Source: Megascapheus bottae (Eukaryota > Chordata > Mammalia > Rodentia > Geomyidae). From it: 64,000 bases of DNA. Positions 1 to 11,825 of the stretch are shown here, piece after piece. The translations under genes were made by a program, and so were the position numbers. The notes beneath the pieces were generated by a model that was not told the DNA's origin, made no database searches, and saw only the letters and a program-made list of their open reading frames with translations. The DNA is taken from contig JANJXV010000004.1 of the NCBI GenBank assembly GCA_024803745.1, positions 53,944,358 to 54,008,357 on the forward strand. Direction: 5' to 3'. Positions within the stretch are counted from its first letter, which is position 1, and each line of letters begins with the position of its first letter.

Positions 1-532
1 ATGGAAAAAGCTGAGCACAGGCTGCGTACTTTCAGTCTAGCCACTAACCGTGGTGAGATGGCGCCAGCGTTGCCCCTTCAATTCCGGCTGTGGACATTGC
101 AGGGGTTCCAGCCCAGGGCACTGCTGCCCTGCCTTAAGATGACACAGGGAGAGTGGAAGAGGGTTTCTGGTCCTGGGAGGAGGAAGTGGGGGTGGAGTCC
201 TGGGCTATATGGCAATGAAGGCAGCAGCTGTAAAGTGTAAAGGAGATCCTTCTAGAAGCAGTCTCTCTTGACCTGAGTAGATGAGGTACAGTTGTGAGCG
301 GAACACTACCTAGAGATTACATCCTGTGCTTTTTAATTAAGTGACTTAATGTAAATAATACATGTAATTCTTGCCACACAGTATTATCATAATGGGATTT
401 AATCACTACATTTTCTTGGCAATAATGAAAAGCTCAGACAGAATCCCATCAGGTAAGGAATGCAAGGAATAAATCTGCATATGCTTTAAAGGTTGGCTTT
501 TTTTGTTTTGTTTTGTTTTTAAGTATGCTTTA
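1..532. other. Unique sequence, nothing recognised
   Basis: No repeat, exon or RNA gene recognised. A 79-codon open frame at 1-240 (+) is truncated by the window edge and resembles no family I know, so I do not call it coding. A T-rich stretch lies at 499-522. Confidence 0.4.
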
Positions 533-732
533 GGGGCCAGGAGTTTGGCCTAGTGGTAGAGTGTTTGCCTAGCATGCACAAAGACCTGAGTTCATTTCTT
601 CTGTATCACATACATAGAAAAAAGCTGGAAGTGGTGCGGAGGCTCAAGTGGTAGAGCTCTAGCCTTGAGAAAGCCCAAGGACAGTACTCAGGCCCTGAGC
701 TCAAGCCCAGGACTGGCAAAAAAAAAAAAAAA
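533..732 (+). repeat. SINE-T, full length
   Basis: Both tRNA-like arms are visible (left box A near 550, box B near 592; right arm from about 630) and the copy ends in an A-run. It serves as a good example of the family. Confidence 0.85.
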
Positions 733-1373
733 GTATGTATTAGTCCAGACTTTTCTAAAAACTAAGAAAGACTAAGCTGGAAGCCTTTGGAATACAGGAA
801 TTTAAATTTATCATTCTGTATTGCTACTGTATTGAAATGGATATTCTGAGATGATTATAGTTTTATATACTACTTCCCATACTATCTCACTATAGTTAAG
901 TTTGGTAATGTTATATAGTATTTAAAGTAATTACTCAGAACAGCAACAATAAGTCTCTTCATATAAATAAGCTGCATTAGTCTCAAATATGATAACTGTT
1001 CTAAATAATTACTTTGTTGCTGCAAAGAGCTGGGGGAGGAATACAAAGCAATTTCAAGGCAAATGGAATCTCACGTGAAACACAAGACTACACGAGCTAG
1101 GTGAGTGTGTCAGGGTTGACACCTGCTGCGGATCACACCTTTCAGGTGGACAACTGGAAGGCGAGTGACACCAAAACAATCTAGTAAACCAGACCCATTA
1201 AAAGCTCAGAGAATCCATAAGGCCAAGTGGTTATCATCCTACTGAACTCAAGCTGTTGTTTGTAAACACACCCACAGATTGAACTCAGGGCTTCTGGCTT
1301 GCTAGGCAACCTCTTTTGGGCCACATCTCAGTCTAACTTGTTTTGTTTTTAACATTTTAAAAATTTTATTGTA
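733..1373. other. Unique sequence, nothing recognised
   Basis: AT-rich single-copy-looking DNA. No long open frame and no repeat recognised. Confidence 0.4.
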
Positions 1374-1570
1374 GGGGCAGGGAGTTTGGCCTAGTGGTAG
1401 AGTGCTTGCCTAGCATGCACGAAGACCCGGGATTGATTCCTCGGTATCACATACGTAGCAAAAAAACCAGAAGTGGTGCTGTGGCTCAAGTGGTAGAGTG
1501 CTACCCTTGAGAAAATCCAGGGACAGTGCTCAAGCCCTGAGCCCAAGCCCAGGACTGGAAAAATAAATAA
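1374..1570 (+). repeat. SINE-T
   Basis: Complete dimeric tRNA-like SINE ending in an A-rich tail. It abuts the minus-strand L1-like end that follows. Confidence 0.85.
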
Positions 1571-1975
1571 AGTATAAAAAAAATTTTATTGTAAAGGTGA
1601 TATACAGAGGATTACAGTTACGTATGTCAGGTAAAAAGTGCATTTCTTTGTTTTTGTTTTGCCAGTCCTGGGGCTTGAACTCAGAGCCTGGGCACTGTCT
1701 TTGGATACTTTTGCTCAAGGCTAGTATTCTGCCATTTGAGCCACAGTGCCACTTCTGGATTTTTCTGTGTATGTGGTACTGCAGAATTGAACCCGGGGCT
1801 TTGTTTATGCTAGGCAAACAGTCTACCACTAGGCTACTCTCCTGGCCAAAAGTACATTTGTTTCTGGGCAGTGTCACCCCTTTCCTCTCTTTCTCTTGCT
1901 CTGGCTCAGTTGTTTTCTTTCATCTCCCCCAAGTTGTATAGTTCATTTCCAACATAGCACCTAATAGGTTTCGTG
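1571..1975 (-). repeat. L1-like 3' end split by a SINE
   Basis: Read on the minus strand, the sequence ends in 'CCTTTACAATAAAA' preceded by an 'AACTGTAATCC' block. The same ending recurs at 7612, 17756 and 21842. A SINE-T copy occupies 1651-1847 and divides the element. The assignment to L1 rests on the polypurine tract, polyA signal and copy number. Confidence 0.6.
1651..1847 (-). repeat. SINE-T inserted in L1-like end
   Basis: The copy is bordered by a target-site duplication: 'AAAAGTGCATTTCTTTG' at its left (1633-1650) and 'AAAAGTACATTTGTTTC' at its right (1848-1864), with a few mismatches. Confidence 0.85.
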
Positions 1976-2082
1976 GCTAAATTGGCTCACCTTTGTCTCA
2001 CCTCTTCAGTCAGTCAAACTTTTTTGATTTAAAGATTTATATCACGAAGGTATCTTCTAAATGAGAAAAACAAAAACAAAAC

Positions 2083-2180
2083 ACTGAGATCTGAGGATCA
2101 TAGTTCCAAGCCAGCCCAGGCCAGAAAGTCCATGAGACTATTATCTCCAATTAACCACCAGAAAACTGGAAATGGAACTT
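2083..2180 (+). repeat. SINE-S left-arm fragment
   Basis: 7SL-like block ('GAGATCTGAGGATCATAG...') through 'ATCTCCAATTAACCACCAGAAAAC'. The head and the right arm are missing. Confidence 0.7.
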
Positions 2181-2463
2181 AAAGGGGTGGGGTATTAGGC
2201 CTTTTCCCTACTACAAAGGGTCAATGAGAAATTTTGGAAATTCAGAAGAAGATATAGTTGGTGAGAGAGCCAGGATCATCTCAATTCCAGTCACATTATT
2301 TTAATGAGTTTTGCCATGCATGCCCTAGTGATACTGTTTAACAGTAGGATAGACTGGGGAAATGTTTGCATTTCTCTAACAATGGTATACCCTATGTGTC
2401 CTTATTGTTGCTGGGAACTTTAGCAATGACAGGATAAGCAACCTCTTTAAGGGCAAAACATGA

Positions 2464-2545
2464 GGTTAGAGGTGTGGCTCAGCTGGTAGAGTGCCAGCCA
2501 ATGAGCAAAGCATCAGCTGTGGAGTTTGATTCCTGGTCTTGCAAG
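2464..2545 (+). repeat. Monomeric tRNA-like (ID-type) SINE
   Basis: One tRNA-like arm, 'GTGTGGCTCAGCTGGTAGAGTG' to 'GAGTTTGATTCC', with a short A-rich tail. It is probably older than the dimeric SINEs. Confidence 0.6.
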
Positions 2546-3218
2546 AACAACAATAACAATAACAAAAAAGGTCAAAATATGTGTCTCCAAATGAAGAGAA
2601 AGAAGAAATGGGGAATAGGTGGTCCCGGGCTCTGCTGGAAGCAGGAGCTCTCACGTTCAGCCTGTAGGGCTGTCTAGGTGACTTCTGCTTCCTTCCTCCA
2701 GAAGCATCTGAGGCATCAACTAGAAAAAGACACATGGAGTCACCAGCAGTGGAAGAGGTGACCAGCAACTCACTCACCATCCCAACCCTGTGTCTCACCT
2801 AACCACAGATCTCTGAAGACAGGAAGGTGGTAGGAGTCTGGGAGAGTAGACAAATCACAAGCCTTAGGCACTTAGTGGCACTGGTCTGCAACTGGGCCTT
2901 CATTTTAAACACAGCTTCAGTGCTGGTGAAAGAGAAGACAGGCCAAACTGAGGAGAAGGAAGCAGACCTCAGACTTCTCTTGGATGCCCAACCCAACACA
3001 ATCATCAGCTCCTTTACGGAGCTAGACAAAGGAAAGTAGATAGCAACTGTCACCATGCAGTGCTGGCTTCTGCAACAGGACAATGCTGTGGATTGTCCCA
3101 CACAATACGCTTACCGGATGCCTTCACTTCTAGGTGCCAACTACATCAGCTCTGTGACCCTCATTCTCTGGTGGAGTACCACTGGACTCATTTCTAGGGC
3201 TTGCCATCCTTCAAATTA

Positions 3219-3220
<2 letters not shown>
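2546..3220. other. Unique sequence, nothing recognised
   Basis: Open frames of up to about 110 codons exist on both strands here, but none resembles a protein family and none shows an exon-like boundary. Confidence 0.35.
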
Positions 3221-3303
<83 letters not shown>

Positions 3304-3305
3304 TT
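3221..3305. repeat. (CTTT)n microsatellite
   Basis: About 21 CTTT units. It sits on the A-tail side of the minus-strand SINE-T that follows, so it probably grew from that tail. Confidence 0.95.
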
Positions 3306-3490
3306 CCCAGTCCTGGGGCTTGAATTCAGGGTCTGGGTACTGTCCTTGAACTTAATCAAAGATAGTGTTCTATCGCTTGAGTCATAGTACCACTTCTGGC
3401 TTTTTCTGTATATGTCATATCGAAGAATCGAATCCAGGGCGTCGTGCATGCTAGACAGGCACTTAACAACTAGGCCACACTCCTGGCCCC
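3305..3490 (-). repeat. SINE-T
   Basis: Reverse-complement dimeric tRNA-like SINE ending at 'CACACTCCTGGCCC'. Confidence 0.85.
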
Positions 3491-3770
3491 CTTCAAATTT
3501 CTTAAATCCATGATTGGACCAGATAGCAAAAAGTCCAACACACAGTATGAAGAAGGAATGCATTACTGGCAAGTAAACATACACATATATACACATGTTC
3601 TCACTAGATAGGGGCTTCTTTTCCTCACATATAGTGAAGACCTGAAGAAGATGGTATTTAATACGTGGCTCTTCAGCATCACCTAGGGAAGCTGGGAACC
3701 ATTTATTTTCCTATTTTGCCATTCTTGGTAGAATGGTCTTCCCTCTCCCCTCCCCCCCCCTCCCGCCCTC

Positions 3771-4000
3771 GACACTGTAGGTCATGGGGCTTGAACTCTG
3801 GGCCTGGGCACTGTCCCTGAGCTCTTCAGCTCAAGGCTATGCCCCACCCATTGAGCCACAGTGCCACTTCCACTTTTTTTAGTATTGGACATAAGAGTCT
3901 CACCTTCTTTAGTACCTGAACTGGCTTTGAACCATGATCCTCAGGTCACAGCTTCCTGAGTAGCTAGGATTACGTGGCATGAGCCACGGGCACCCAGCTA
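3771..4000 (-). repeat. SINE-S
   Basis: Reverse-complement composite SINE. The right arm is first ('TGGGGCTTGAACTCTGGG') and the 7SL-like head is at the far end ('GGCATGAGCCACGGGCACCCAGCT'). Confidence 0.8.
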
Positions 4001-4086
4001 GAATAGTCTTTATTATTGTTATATCACTGCAACACGAAGGCAAAAGACTAAAGTCTCTTTCTACTTTTTTTCTTTTCTTTCTTTTC

Positions 4087-4176
4087 TTTTTTTTTTTTCT
4101 TCTTGGTCTGAGACCGGGACTCAAACTTTCACTCACTGGCTATCATTCTACCAACTGAGCATGCCTCTAACTCCTC
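4087..4176 (-). repeat. Monomeric tRNA-like SINE
   Basis: On the minus strand a box-A-like 'CTCAGTTGGTAGAATG' and a box-B-like 'GTTTGAGTCCC' are followed by an A-rich tail. Confidence 0.55.
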
Positions 4177-4505
4177 ACATGTGGGTTTTTATTCAGGAAA
4201 GAAGACTTTCCCAGAAGATTTGTGCTTTACCTCATTGGTCAAACTGCATATCACCACTGGCTAGACAGTAGTTAGGAACACTTGAGTATTTGGGTTTCTA
4301 GTCTCTGCAAGAGGAGGCCAGGGAGATTGCTGCTGGGAATCTTTGCCCAGGGGTACTCAGGTTCCACAAGAAAGTCCTAGAGTTACTAATTCTAGCAGCT
4401 TTAATGAATGGTCCTCAAAACTAGTCAGTTTATTTCTTCATTTGTATTCTAATTCAGATAAAGAACTAACCAATCTGTAGCCAATCAACAGAAATTTTAA
4501 CCAGT

Positions 4506-4740
4506 AGCCAAGCATGGTAGCTCATGCCTGTAATCCTAGCTACTCAGGAGGCTGAGATCTGAGGATCACAGTTTAAAGCCAGCCCGGGCACTAAAGACTG
4601 TGAGACTCTTATCTTCAATTAACCACTAGAAAACTGGGAATGGCATTATGGCTCCAGGGGTAGAGTGGTAGCCTTGAGCTGAAAAGCTTAGAGACAGCAC
4701 CCAGGCCCAGAGTTCAAGCCCCACACTGACAAAAAAAAAA
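4506..4740 (+). repeat. SINE-S, full length
   Basis: 7SL-like head, 'ATCTTCAATTAACCACTAG' linker, right tRNA-like arm and an A-tail. Confidence 0.85.
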
Positions 4741-4932
4741 TTCATGACCAAATAGCATTCATTTTGCTCTCAATTTCAGGTTACAAAACTTGAAACTGTC
4801 TGCCCTTACTTCTCTGTATGAATGGGTTCCAACAGAAGTCTTCATATCATTCTCTTTAAAGCATTCTCTCTTAAGAAGAAATGGAAACGATGTGGTATAA
4901 AAGCAAACTGTACATTAAATAAATAAAAATCA

Positions 4933-5121
4933 GGGCCAAGAGTTTAGCCTAGTGGTAGAGTGCTTGCCTAGCATGCAGAAAGACCCAGGTTTGATCCCTC
5001 GGTACCACATACATAGAAAAAGTCAGAAGTGATGCTATGGCTCAAGTGGTAGAGCTCTAGCCTTGAAGAGAACCCAAGGACAGTGCTCAGGCCCTGAGGT
5101 CCAGCCCAGGACTGGAAAAAA
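4933..5121 (+). repeat. SINE-T
   Basis: Both arms are present and the A-rich tail is short. Confidence 0.85.
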
Positions 5122-5300
5122 TAAAATTAGCAGAGACAGATGCTTGAATAAAGTACTGTAATTCTGTGTCACTAACCTGGTATGTATAAGATTTATAGTA
5201 ATATTATACCTAGACTGTTACATGTGGTAGCCAGAACAAAGTGATTCATATCTTTAATTTCAAATTGTTCTAAATATAACTGTGTGCCAGAACTGCAGCT

Positions 5301-5421
5301 CCACATACTCAGAAAAAAAGTTGGAAGTGATGCTATAACTCAAGTGGTAGAGCGCTAGCCTTGAGAAAGCCCAAGGACAGTGCCCAGGCCCTGAGTTCAA
5401 GCCCCAGGACTGGAAAAAATA
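5301..5421 (+). repeat. SINE-T right half
   Basis: Begins in the linker between the arms; the left arm is absent (5'-truncated). Confidence 0.75.
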
Positions 5422-5449
5422 TAAAATGAATAAAGTATATGAATAGCCA

Positions 5450-5685
5450 ATATTGGAGCTTGCACTCAGGGCCAGGGCTCTCTCTTAGCTTTTTCACTCA
5501 AGAATGGTGGCTCGGGGTCAGGAGTTTAGCCTAGTGGTAGAGTGCATGCTAGCATTCACGACTTCAACTTTTAGCTTTTTTGGTGATTATTTGGAGGTAA
5601 AAATCTCACAGGCTTTTATGCCTCAGATCTTATCCTATTTAATAGCTAGGACTATAGGCATTGGCCTGTAGCACCCAGGTTAAAT
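5450..5685 (-). repeat. Diverged SINE-S with SINE-T fragment inside
   Basis: A minus-strand SINE-S body is interrupted at about 5512-5560 by a short plus-strand SINE-T left-arm fragment. Confidence 0.6.
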
Positions 5686-6606
5686 GTCATTTTTTTACCT
5701 CAAATTATATCCTACCTTCTCCTTTCCCAACTATTCATATTTTCTCAAAATGTATTTAGCTCCTTTAGCTCTAGGAAAGCAGATGATTATATTTGCATAT
5801 ACCAAAATATTTGCGAAAAACAGGATGTGAGACTGGCTTCAAATGCAAGGGGTGGTAGATGACGCAAAACTGACCAGGAACGAGGTACAAATGGATCAAT
5901 TGTGCTCATCTAATTTGGATATGTGCCAAAATAGTTTTGCTTTCATTTTATTTTAAATAGCTCTGAAAATGATCTGTAAACATAGTATGCTAAACGCGGC
6001 CTGACATAAAACACCATGCCATATGATTCAATGTATATGGACTGTTTAGAACAGGCAACATTTGTTTGGGGTGGGGGCGGCTGAGAAAGGAGACCATTGC
6101 TAATCCTCCTTGAATGCTTCAGAGATTTACACAAAAAGAATCCATACTTCTCATTTTACAGATGGGAGAAGAGAATTTGTAAGATGTCCTAAAGATCTAG
6201 CTAGTCCTGAAGACCAGTGGGCATCTTCCTTCTTGACTGGCAGCCTGCAGGGCATTCTGGGCACCAACGCTGACTCCATCTCTCCTGCAGTCAGAAAAGC
6301 CTGGGCCTCAGGGCCCTCAGCTAAAAAGATGGAGAGGATGCTGATGCCTTCCTTTCGTGTCTGCAAGGACTGTATGACATAAGGCATAGCATCCTAGACT
6401 GCATGCGGCCCATGGCTGGTATTCAGTATCTCTGCAAGTAGAGAAATGTACTGTACTGAATATAATAAATTAAATTATAGTGAGCTGAATGCGATATAAT
6501 TGAAGAACTATTAAATTCCTTTAAAGTCCTATGGTAAAAATACACCATTTTCCAGAAAATAAAGTGCTTTTCTAGCTGCAACAGACAAACAAGGCTTTAA
6601 AGAGGG
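5686..6606. other. Unique sequence, nothing recognised
   Basis: Overlapping open frames of 90 codons (+, 6110-6382) and 78 codons (-, 6151-6387) lie here. Neither matches a family I know and neither has convincing splice signals. Confidence 0.35.
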
Positions 6607-7082
6607 GGGTAGGTGTTTGAACTCAGAAGTTTGAGCTCTCACTTGCCTTCTTTTACTCAAGGGTGGCACTCTGCCTCTTCAAGCTTTTTGCTGGTTAACT
6701 GGAGATAAAAGAGTCTTTCAGATTTGTCTAGCAAGGTTTTTTTATGTATTGTCTTTTGTTGGTGGTGGTGCTGCTGGTCCTGGGACTTGAACTCAGTACC
6801 TGGGCTCTGTTCCTGGGTTTCTTTTTGCTCAAGTCTACACTCTACCACTTGAGTCGGAGCTCCCCTTCCTGTTTTTTGGTAGTTTAGTACAAAAAAGAAT
6901 CTCATGGGCTTTCCTGCCCAGGCTGGCTTCAAACTATGATCCTTAGACCTCAGCCTCCTGAGTAGCAGGATTACAGGCATGAGGCATGGACACCCGGCTC
7001 CCTGGCTGGTTTTGAACTGTAGCCCTGAGATCTGAGCCTCCTCAGTGGCTAGGGTGACAGGCATGAGCCACCAGCATCCAAT
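6607..7082 (-). repeat. SINE-S interrupted by second SINE-S
   Basis: The right-hand part of an outer minus-strand copy occupies about 6607-6741, a complete inner copy about 6772-7000, and the 7SL head of the outer copy follows at about 7003-7082. Both heads end in a 'CAGGCATGAG...' block. Confidence 0.65.
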
Positions 7083-7611
7083 TCTATTTACTTATTACCC
7101 ATGGGGGTCGCAGGAGAACACCAGCCAGAAATGGATCTGGTCAGACCCTGTTCCTACCTAATGGAGACAAGGTGAGTTTGGGGTTGGAATGTAGGTCCTC
7201 TCCTTCCCTAATGTAGAAGGGATCGCACTCACATTCCACAGAGCCCCAGTCTTGAATTTGGCTTTAGAATGTCCACTTGGCATCTTCCCAGTTACCAAAT
7301 GTTCTGAGCCTGGGCCACGGATCAGTAATCAATGTCTTCTTCCCACATAGAGACTGATCTAAAATTCTCTCTAACATCAGTCTTCCTGGGTATTTTCTCT
7401 CTCCTGCTATTCAATCCAGACTCTCAAGCAGAAGCAGGTACAACTGTATAGCTATGTACTTGGATGACCGAGTGACAGTAATCTGAGCCTTCTAATAAAG
7501 TCAGAATGGTGTGGACTGACTAGAGTTGAGAAGAAAGTCCTATAAAGAAAGCTTTTCCCAAGAGGCAAGGAGTCATGCATGGCTGTTGTATCCTCACAGA
7601 AGAAAACTGGA
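7083..7611. other. Unique sequence, nothing recognised
   Basis: No repeat, open frame or RNA gene recognised. Confidence 0.4.
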
Positions 7612-7760
7612 CTCATTGTGGGGAAAGAGAGGGGGCGTGGTAAATGGGAGAAAATGAGGGAGGGTGTAACAGCGTTTAAAATGAAATGTACTCATTATCT
7701 TACTTATATAACTGTAACACCCCTGTTCGTCGCCTTTACAATAATTTTTTAAAAAGAAAA
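7612..7760 (+). repeat. L1-like 3' end
   Basis: A purine-rich tract ('GGGAGAAAATGAGGGAGGG') is followed by 'CTCATTATCTTACTTATATAACTGTAAC' and 'CCTTTACAATAA'. Other copies are at 17756 and 21842. Confidence 0.65.
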
Positions 7761-7765
7761 CTGGA

Positions 7766-7972
7766 GGGGCTAGGAGCATGGACTAGTGGTAAAGTGCTTG
7801 CTTAGCATATGTGAATCCTGGGTTCAATTCCTCAGTACCACATACTCAGAAAAAGACTAAAGTGGTGCTGTGGCTCAAGCAGTAGAGCTCTAGCCTTAGG
7901 AAAGCCCAAAGACAGTGCCCAGGCCCTTAGTTCAAGCCCCAGGACTAGCAAAAAAAAAAAAAAAAGAAAAGA
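7766..7972 (+). repeat. SINE-T
   Basis: Complete copy; its A-tail runs into the next SINE-T. Confidence 0.85.
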
Positions 7973-7980
7973 AAAAGGAA

Positions 7981-8205
7981 GGGGCTGGGAGTTTGGCCTA
8001 GTGGTAAGAGTGCTTGCCTAGCATGCACGAAGACCAGGGTTCGATTCCTCAGCACTCCACATACATAGAAAAAGCCAGAAGTGGTGCTGTGGCTCAAGTG
8101 GTAGAGTGCTAGCCTTGAGAAAGCCCAAGGACAGTGCTCAGGCCCTGAGCTCAAGCCACAGGACTGGCAAAAAAAAAGAAAAGAAAAAGAAAAAGAAAAA
8201 GGAAA
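7981..8205 (+). repeat. SINE-T
   Basis: Complete copy with a long A/G-rich tail, tandem with the preceding and following SINEs. Confidence 0.85.
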
Positions 8206-8215
8206 AAAGAAAATT

Positions 8216-8448
8216 GAGCTGGGTGAGATGGCTCACACCTGTAATCCTAGCTACTCAGAAGGATGAGACCTGAGGATCAAGGTTCAAAGCCAGCCCAGGA
8301 ACTAAAATGTCGGTGAGACTCTTATCTCCAATTAATCACCAGAAAACTATAAGTGGTACTGTGGCTAAAGGGGTAGGGCAGTAGCCTTGAGCTGAAGAGC
8401 TCAGGGATAGTGCCCAGGCCCAGAGTTCAATCGGCCAAAAAAAAAAAA
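8216..8448 (+). repeat. SINE-S
   Basis: Complete copy. Third SINE in a row in the same orientation, each inserted at the A-tail of the previous one. Confidence 0.85.
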
Positions 8449-8449
8449 A

Positions 8450-9504
8450 GAAAAGTTCCTTTACTTTGTTGGAATATATATATATTTCCAGGAAAATAAG
8501 TCTTTTAAAGAAAAGACAGCAGGAAGGACAAACTCAAGAAGCAAATGTGCAAGCGACTATAGGAACCCTCTTGAACCCCCTTGGAGGATATGTGTATGCT
8601 TTTTGGTGACAAAATCAAGGAATCAGTACCATTCATATACCATTCACAAGAATGCAGCTGGCTGGGAAACAGACCATAGCCTGTATTTTCTGCCTGGTCA
8701 CCCCCATACTCCTCTCTCCTTCCCCCCTCCATCCCCGTCCACCCCTCCCCATGCCATTACCTAAGAGAGATACAATGAGCTATCAAATGATCCTTTATAA
8801 ACTAGTTCTTACTCAACCACCACAAAGGCAAGAAGTCAGCACAGCACAAGTTGTCTGGTACTTCTCTTGTTACCTGACAGCTCACTTGCTGGTCCCTTTG
8901 TTGTCCCAGAGATGGCTTTGTAAGGAACAAAGAAAAAGTCTTTCACCTACCACTGGATTCATGGCTGAGATCCTTGTAATAAAAGGTAAATTAACAAGAG
9001 AAGACCATATACACATTTACTCAATATAAGTATAGCGTGATATAGGACACTTCCTAAGGAAATGGAGATCAGAGAAACTGGGAAATCTGTGTGTTTCTAA
9101 TGCTGGTTTTAATGAAGAAGAGGAAATTCATGAAGCAGAGTGCTTGGATGAATCACCAACAGGAAAATTTAAACAAGGCCTGTTTGTACAGATTTTATCC
9201 AGTGACTCTAGAGCTTTAGAAAAAGAGTGTTCCCCTTCTCTGGATTTGGGGGGGGTGGTGCGTGCATGTGTATGCACAAATGTGATTACCAGTCACATAG
9301 GAGTTGTATGACCTTAAAGGGAAGGTCAAAAAATTGTTCTTTAGGGAAGAAGAGGTGGAGAGGGATCTTCAGTTTTAAAATATTCATTTGTCCTGAATCT
9401 CATCACCCTTCTGTGATTCCTCCCTAAGGAAACCCAAGCTGTATTTATTTTTCATGGGTTGTTGTAACAAATAATCACGAACTTGGTGCCAAAAAAAAAA
9501 ATGT
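8450..9504. other. Unique sequence, nothing recognised
   Basis: A 125-codon open frame (+, 8652-9029) has no recognisable domain. A G-run lies near 9248. Nothing here is called as a gene. Confidence 0.35.
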
Positions 9505-9715
9505 CAGCTGGGAATGTGGTCTAATGATAGAGTGCTTATCTAGCATGCATGAGGTCCTGGGTTCGATTCCTCAGTACCACATACACAGAAAAAGCCGAAG
9601 TAGTGCTGTGGCTCAAGGGGTACAGTACTAGCCTGGAGCAAAAGAAGCTCAGGGACAGCCCCTAGGACCTGAGTTCAAGCTCCAGGACAGGCAAAAACTA
9701 AAACAAGCAAACAAA
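9505..9715 (+). repeat. SINE-T
   Basis: Diverged but complete copy followed by an A/C-rich tail. Confidence 0.8.
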
Positions 9716-10039
9716 CAACAACCACAACAAAAAAACAAATTTCTTCTTGCATTTTGAAAGCCAGAACTCTGTAACAAAGGTATCCTCAGGGCCTAGCTCC
9801 TTCTCACTTGCTCCTGCCCCTTCTATCTTCCCAAGCTACTAAGCCTTGACCTGTAGCCCCCTCACTCCAATCCCTACCTCCCTTCTCACTTGGCCTCTAT
9901 CCTCCCTAAAGTCTATGTCTTTCATATCTGTCTTTCATGTATGTGTTTAATGTAGTTCTATTCTGATAATTAAGGCATGGCCCAGAGGGTTCACCATTTC
10001 ATAATTCAAATAATAAACACATTTCTTTTCTATTTAATT

Positions 10040-10340
10040 TTTTGCTACTCCTAGGGCTTGAACTCAGGGCCTGAGCACAGTCCTTGGGCTTTCCTTAAGG
10101 CTAGAGCTCTACCACTTGAGCCACAGCACCACTTCCAGCTTTTTCTATGTATGTGGCACCGAGGAATTGAACCCGGGTCTTCATGCACGCTAAGCAAGTA
10201 CTCTACCACTAGGCCACGATCCTGGCCCCATACATTTCTTTTTTTGGACATCATCCCTTCCTTTACATTCCTCCAGTATCCCTCTCCCATCCCTGCCCAT
10301 AAGTTACACAGCTCATTTTCCACAGAATAGCACGACTGCC
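10040..10340 (-). repeat. SINE-T beside/inside L1-like sequence
   Basis: Minus-strand SINE-T at 10040-10228. Flanks 'ACACATTTCTTTT' (left) and 'ATACATTTCTTTT' (right) look like a target duplication. The sequence to the right (10229-10340) resembles the 'AAGTTGTACAGTTCATTTTC' segment of other L1-like ends read in reverse. Confidence 0.65.
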
Positions 10341-10363
10341 TCACTCTTAAAGGACACCTGTCA

Positions 10364-10630
10364 AGCTGGGCACCAATGAATCATGCCTGTAATCCTAGCT
10401 ACTCAGGAGGTTGAGATGAGGATAGCAGTTTGAAGCCAGCCTGGACAGGAAAGGTCCCATGAGATGTTTATCTCTAACTACTCAAAACAAAACAAAACAA
10501 AACAAAAACAGAAGTGGAGCTGTGTCTCAAAGTGGTAGAATGTAGGCCTTGAGCACAAAAACTCAGGAACAATGCTCAGACCCTGAGTTCAAGCCCCATG
10601 ACTGACCCCCCCCCAAAAAAAAAAACCCAA
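10364..10630 (+). repeat. SINE-S
   Basis: Complete copy with an AAAAC-rich expansion in the middle linker and an A-rich tail. Confidence 0.8.
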
Positions 10631-11825
10631 CAACAACAACAAAAAAAGAAGATACCTGTCACAGGATTTCAGGCTCACCCAAATAAATGAAAACCATCTC
10701 TTTTCTTCCTAACTTAATGACATCCAAAAAGATCCTTTTTCTCGAATAAGGGAGCAATTCAATTGCAGGCCTAGAAATCAGACATTTATCTTTTGGGGAG
10801 CCACCATGCAGTCCACAGTGCAGGCTACACTGAGGCATTACCTTCCCCCAGAAGCCGTTGTGGTCTTGTGTTGGAAGCTCAAAGGCTGGGTCTTCTGTCT
10901 TCTCACAGCTTCTCAAGGCTATACTCCTGATCTCTACCAGGACCCCAAAGCAGCCACTCATGGAGTAAGGAAGAGGCGAATAGGTCTTACCCTCACTGCT
11001 GCCGCCACTCTGTGTCATGGGAGCCTCTCCTGCCCGTCCCCTCCGACACTGCTCATCCTTACTCAGTATGTCCCCCTGTGCCTCCCCTAGTACCTGCAAA
11101 CAATCAGGGGCTCTGGTTGGCACTGGATATTTGTCAAATCAAAGGATAGATCTGATCTGTCAGTATCACTCACACAAAATGCATGTGAGTATGAATACTG
11201 CTTGCCATTAGGAAGTATTGTGTGTCTGAACTGCACAATGCCTGGTGAGGGAGACAACTTTTAACAGACTTCTCACCTAGTCAGTAAGAATCTCCATTGG
11301 TAACAATCCTGAAACTAATTTATGACCCAGTCACAGGTTGAAAACCACGGAGCAGAATGCTCACCAAAGTCTTTCCCAGATCAATTAAATTCTATGATCA
11401 CCAAGGACCGATAAACAAATCTCAGCAATGAAAGTGTGGCCACTTGGTTAAACTGAATGATCATAGACTAAGACCTAAGAAGTGCTGGTATGGGTGCAAG
11501 GTTCTTAGACAATATTGGGCCAAATACAATGGGTCACACGGTCTGTGCTGTGCTAAACAAAGCATAAATCCATTATGCAATATGGATCATGGAATCCCCA
11601 AATGACAAATGGTCCTGAGAGTTCTGGTCACCTTTAATAAGCGAACACCAACCCCCAAGCCATGAGGCCTGCAGATAGTTCTCACAGAAACGGATAGAGA
11701 GCCCCAGAGTGCCACAGAACTTTCCCCTTACTGGGGGGAAAGGGAGAGTCCACAGCTGTAGCCCCTTACACTGCAGCCCCTTCACTCCTAGTTCTGGCCA
11801 GTCCTCAAGTGGCTCCATCTCACCT
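10631..11825. other. Unique sequence with unassigned open frame
   Basis: A 154-codon open frame (-, 10659-11123) is the longest one outside the CpG island and retroviral cluster, and a 94-codon frame runs opposite it. I recognise no domain and see no intron boundary, so chance is the default explanation. Confidence 0.3.

Noticed and set aside
533..732. Genuine tRNA genes, suggested by box A and box B motifs
   Set aside because: The motifs belong to repeated SINE arms with A-tails; the arms do not fold into complete cloverleaves by eye.
3216..3596. 126-codon frame rich in Lys-Glu-Arg
   Set aside because: Translation of the CTTT microsatellite plus a SINE-T copy.
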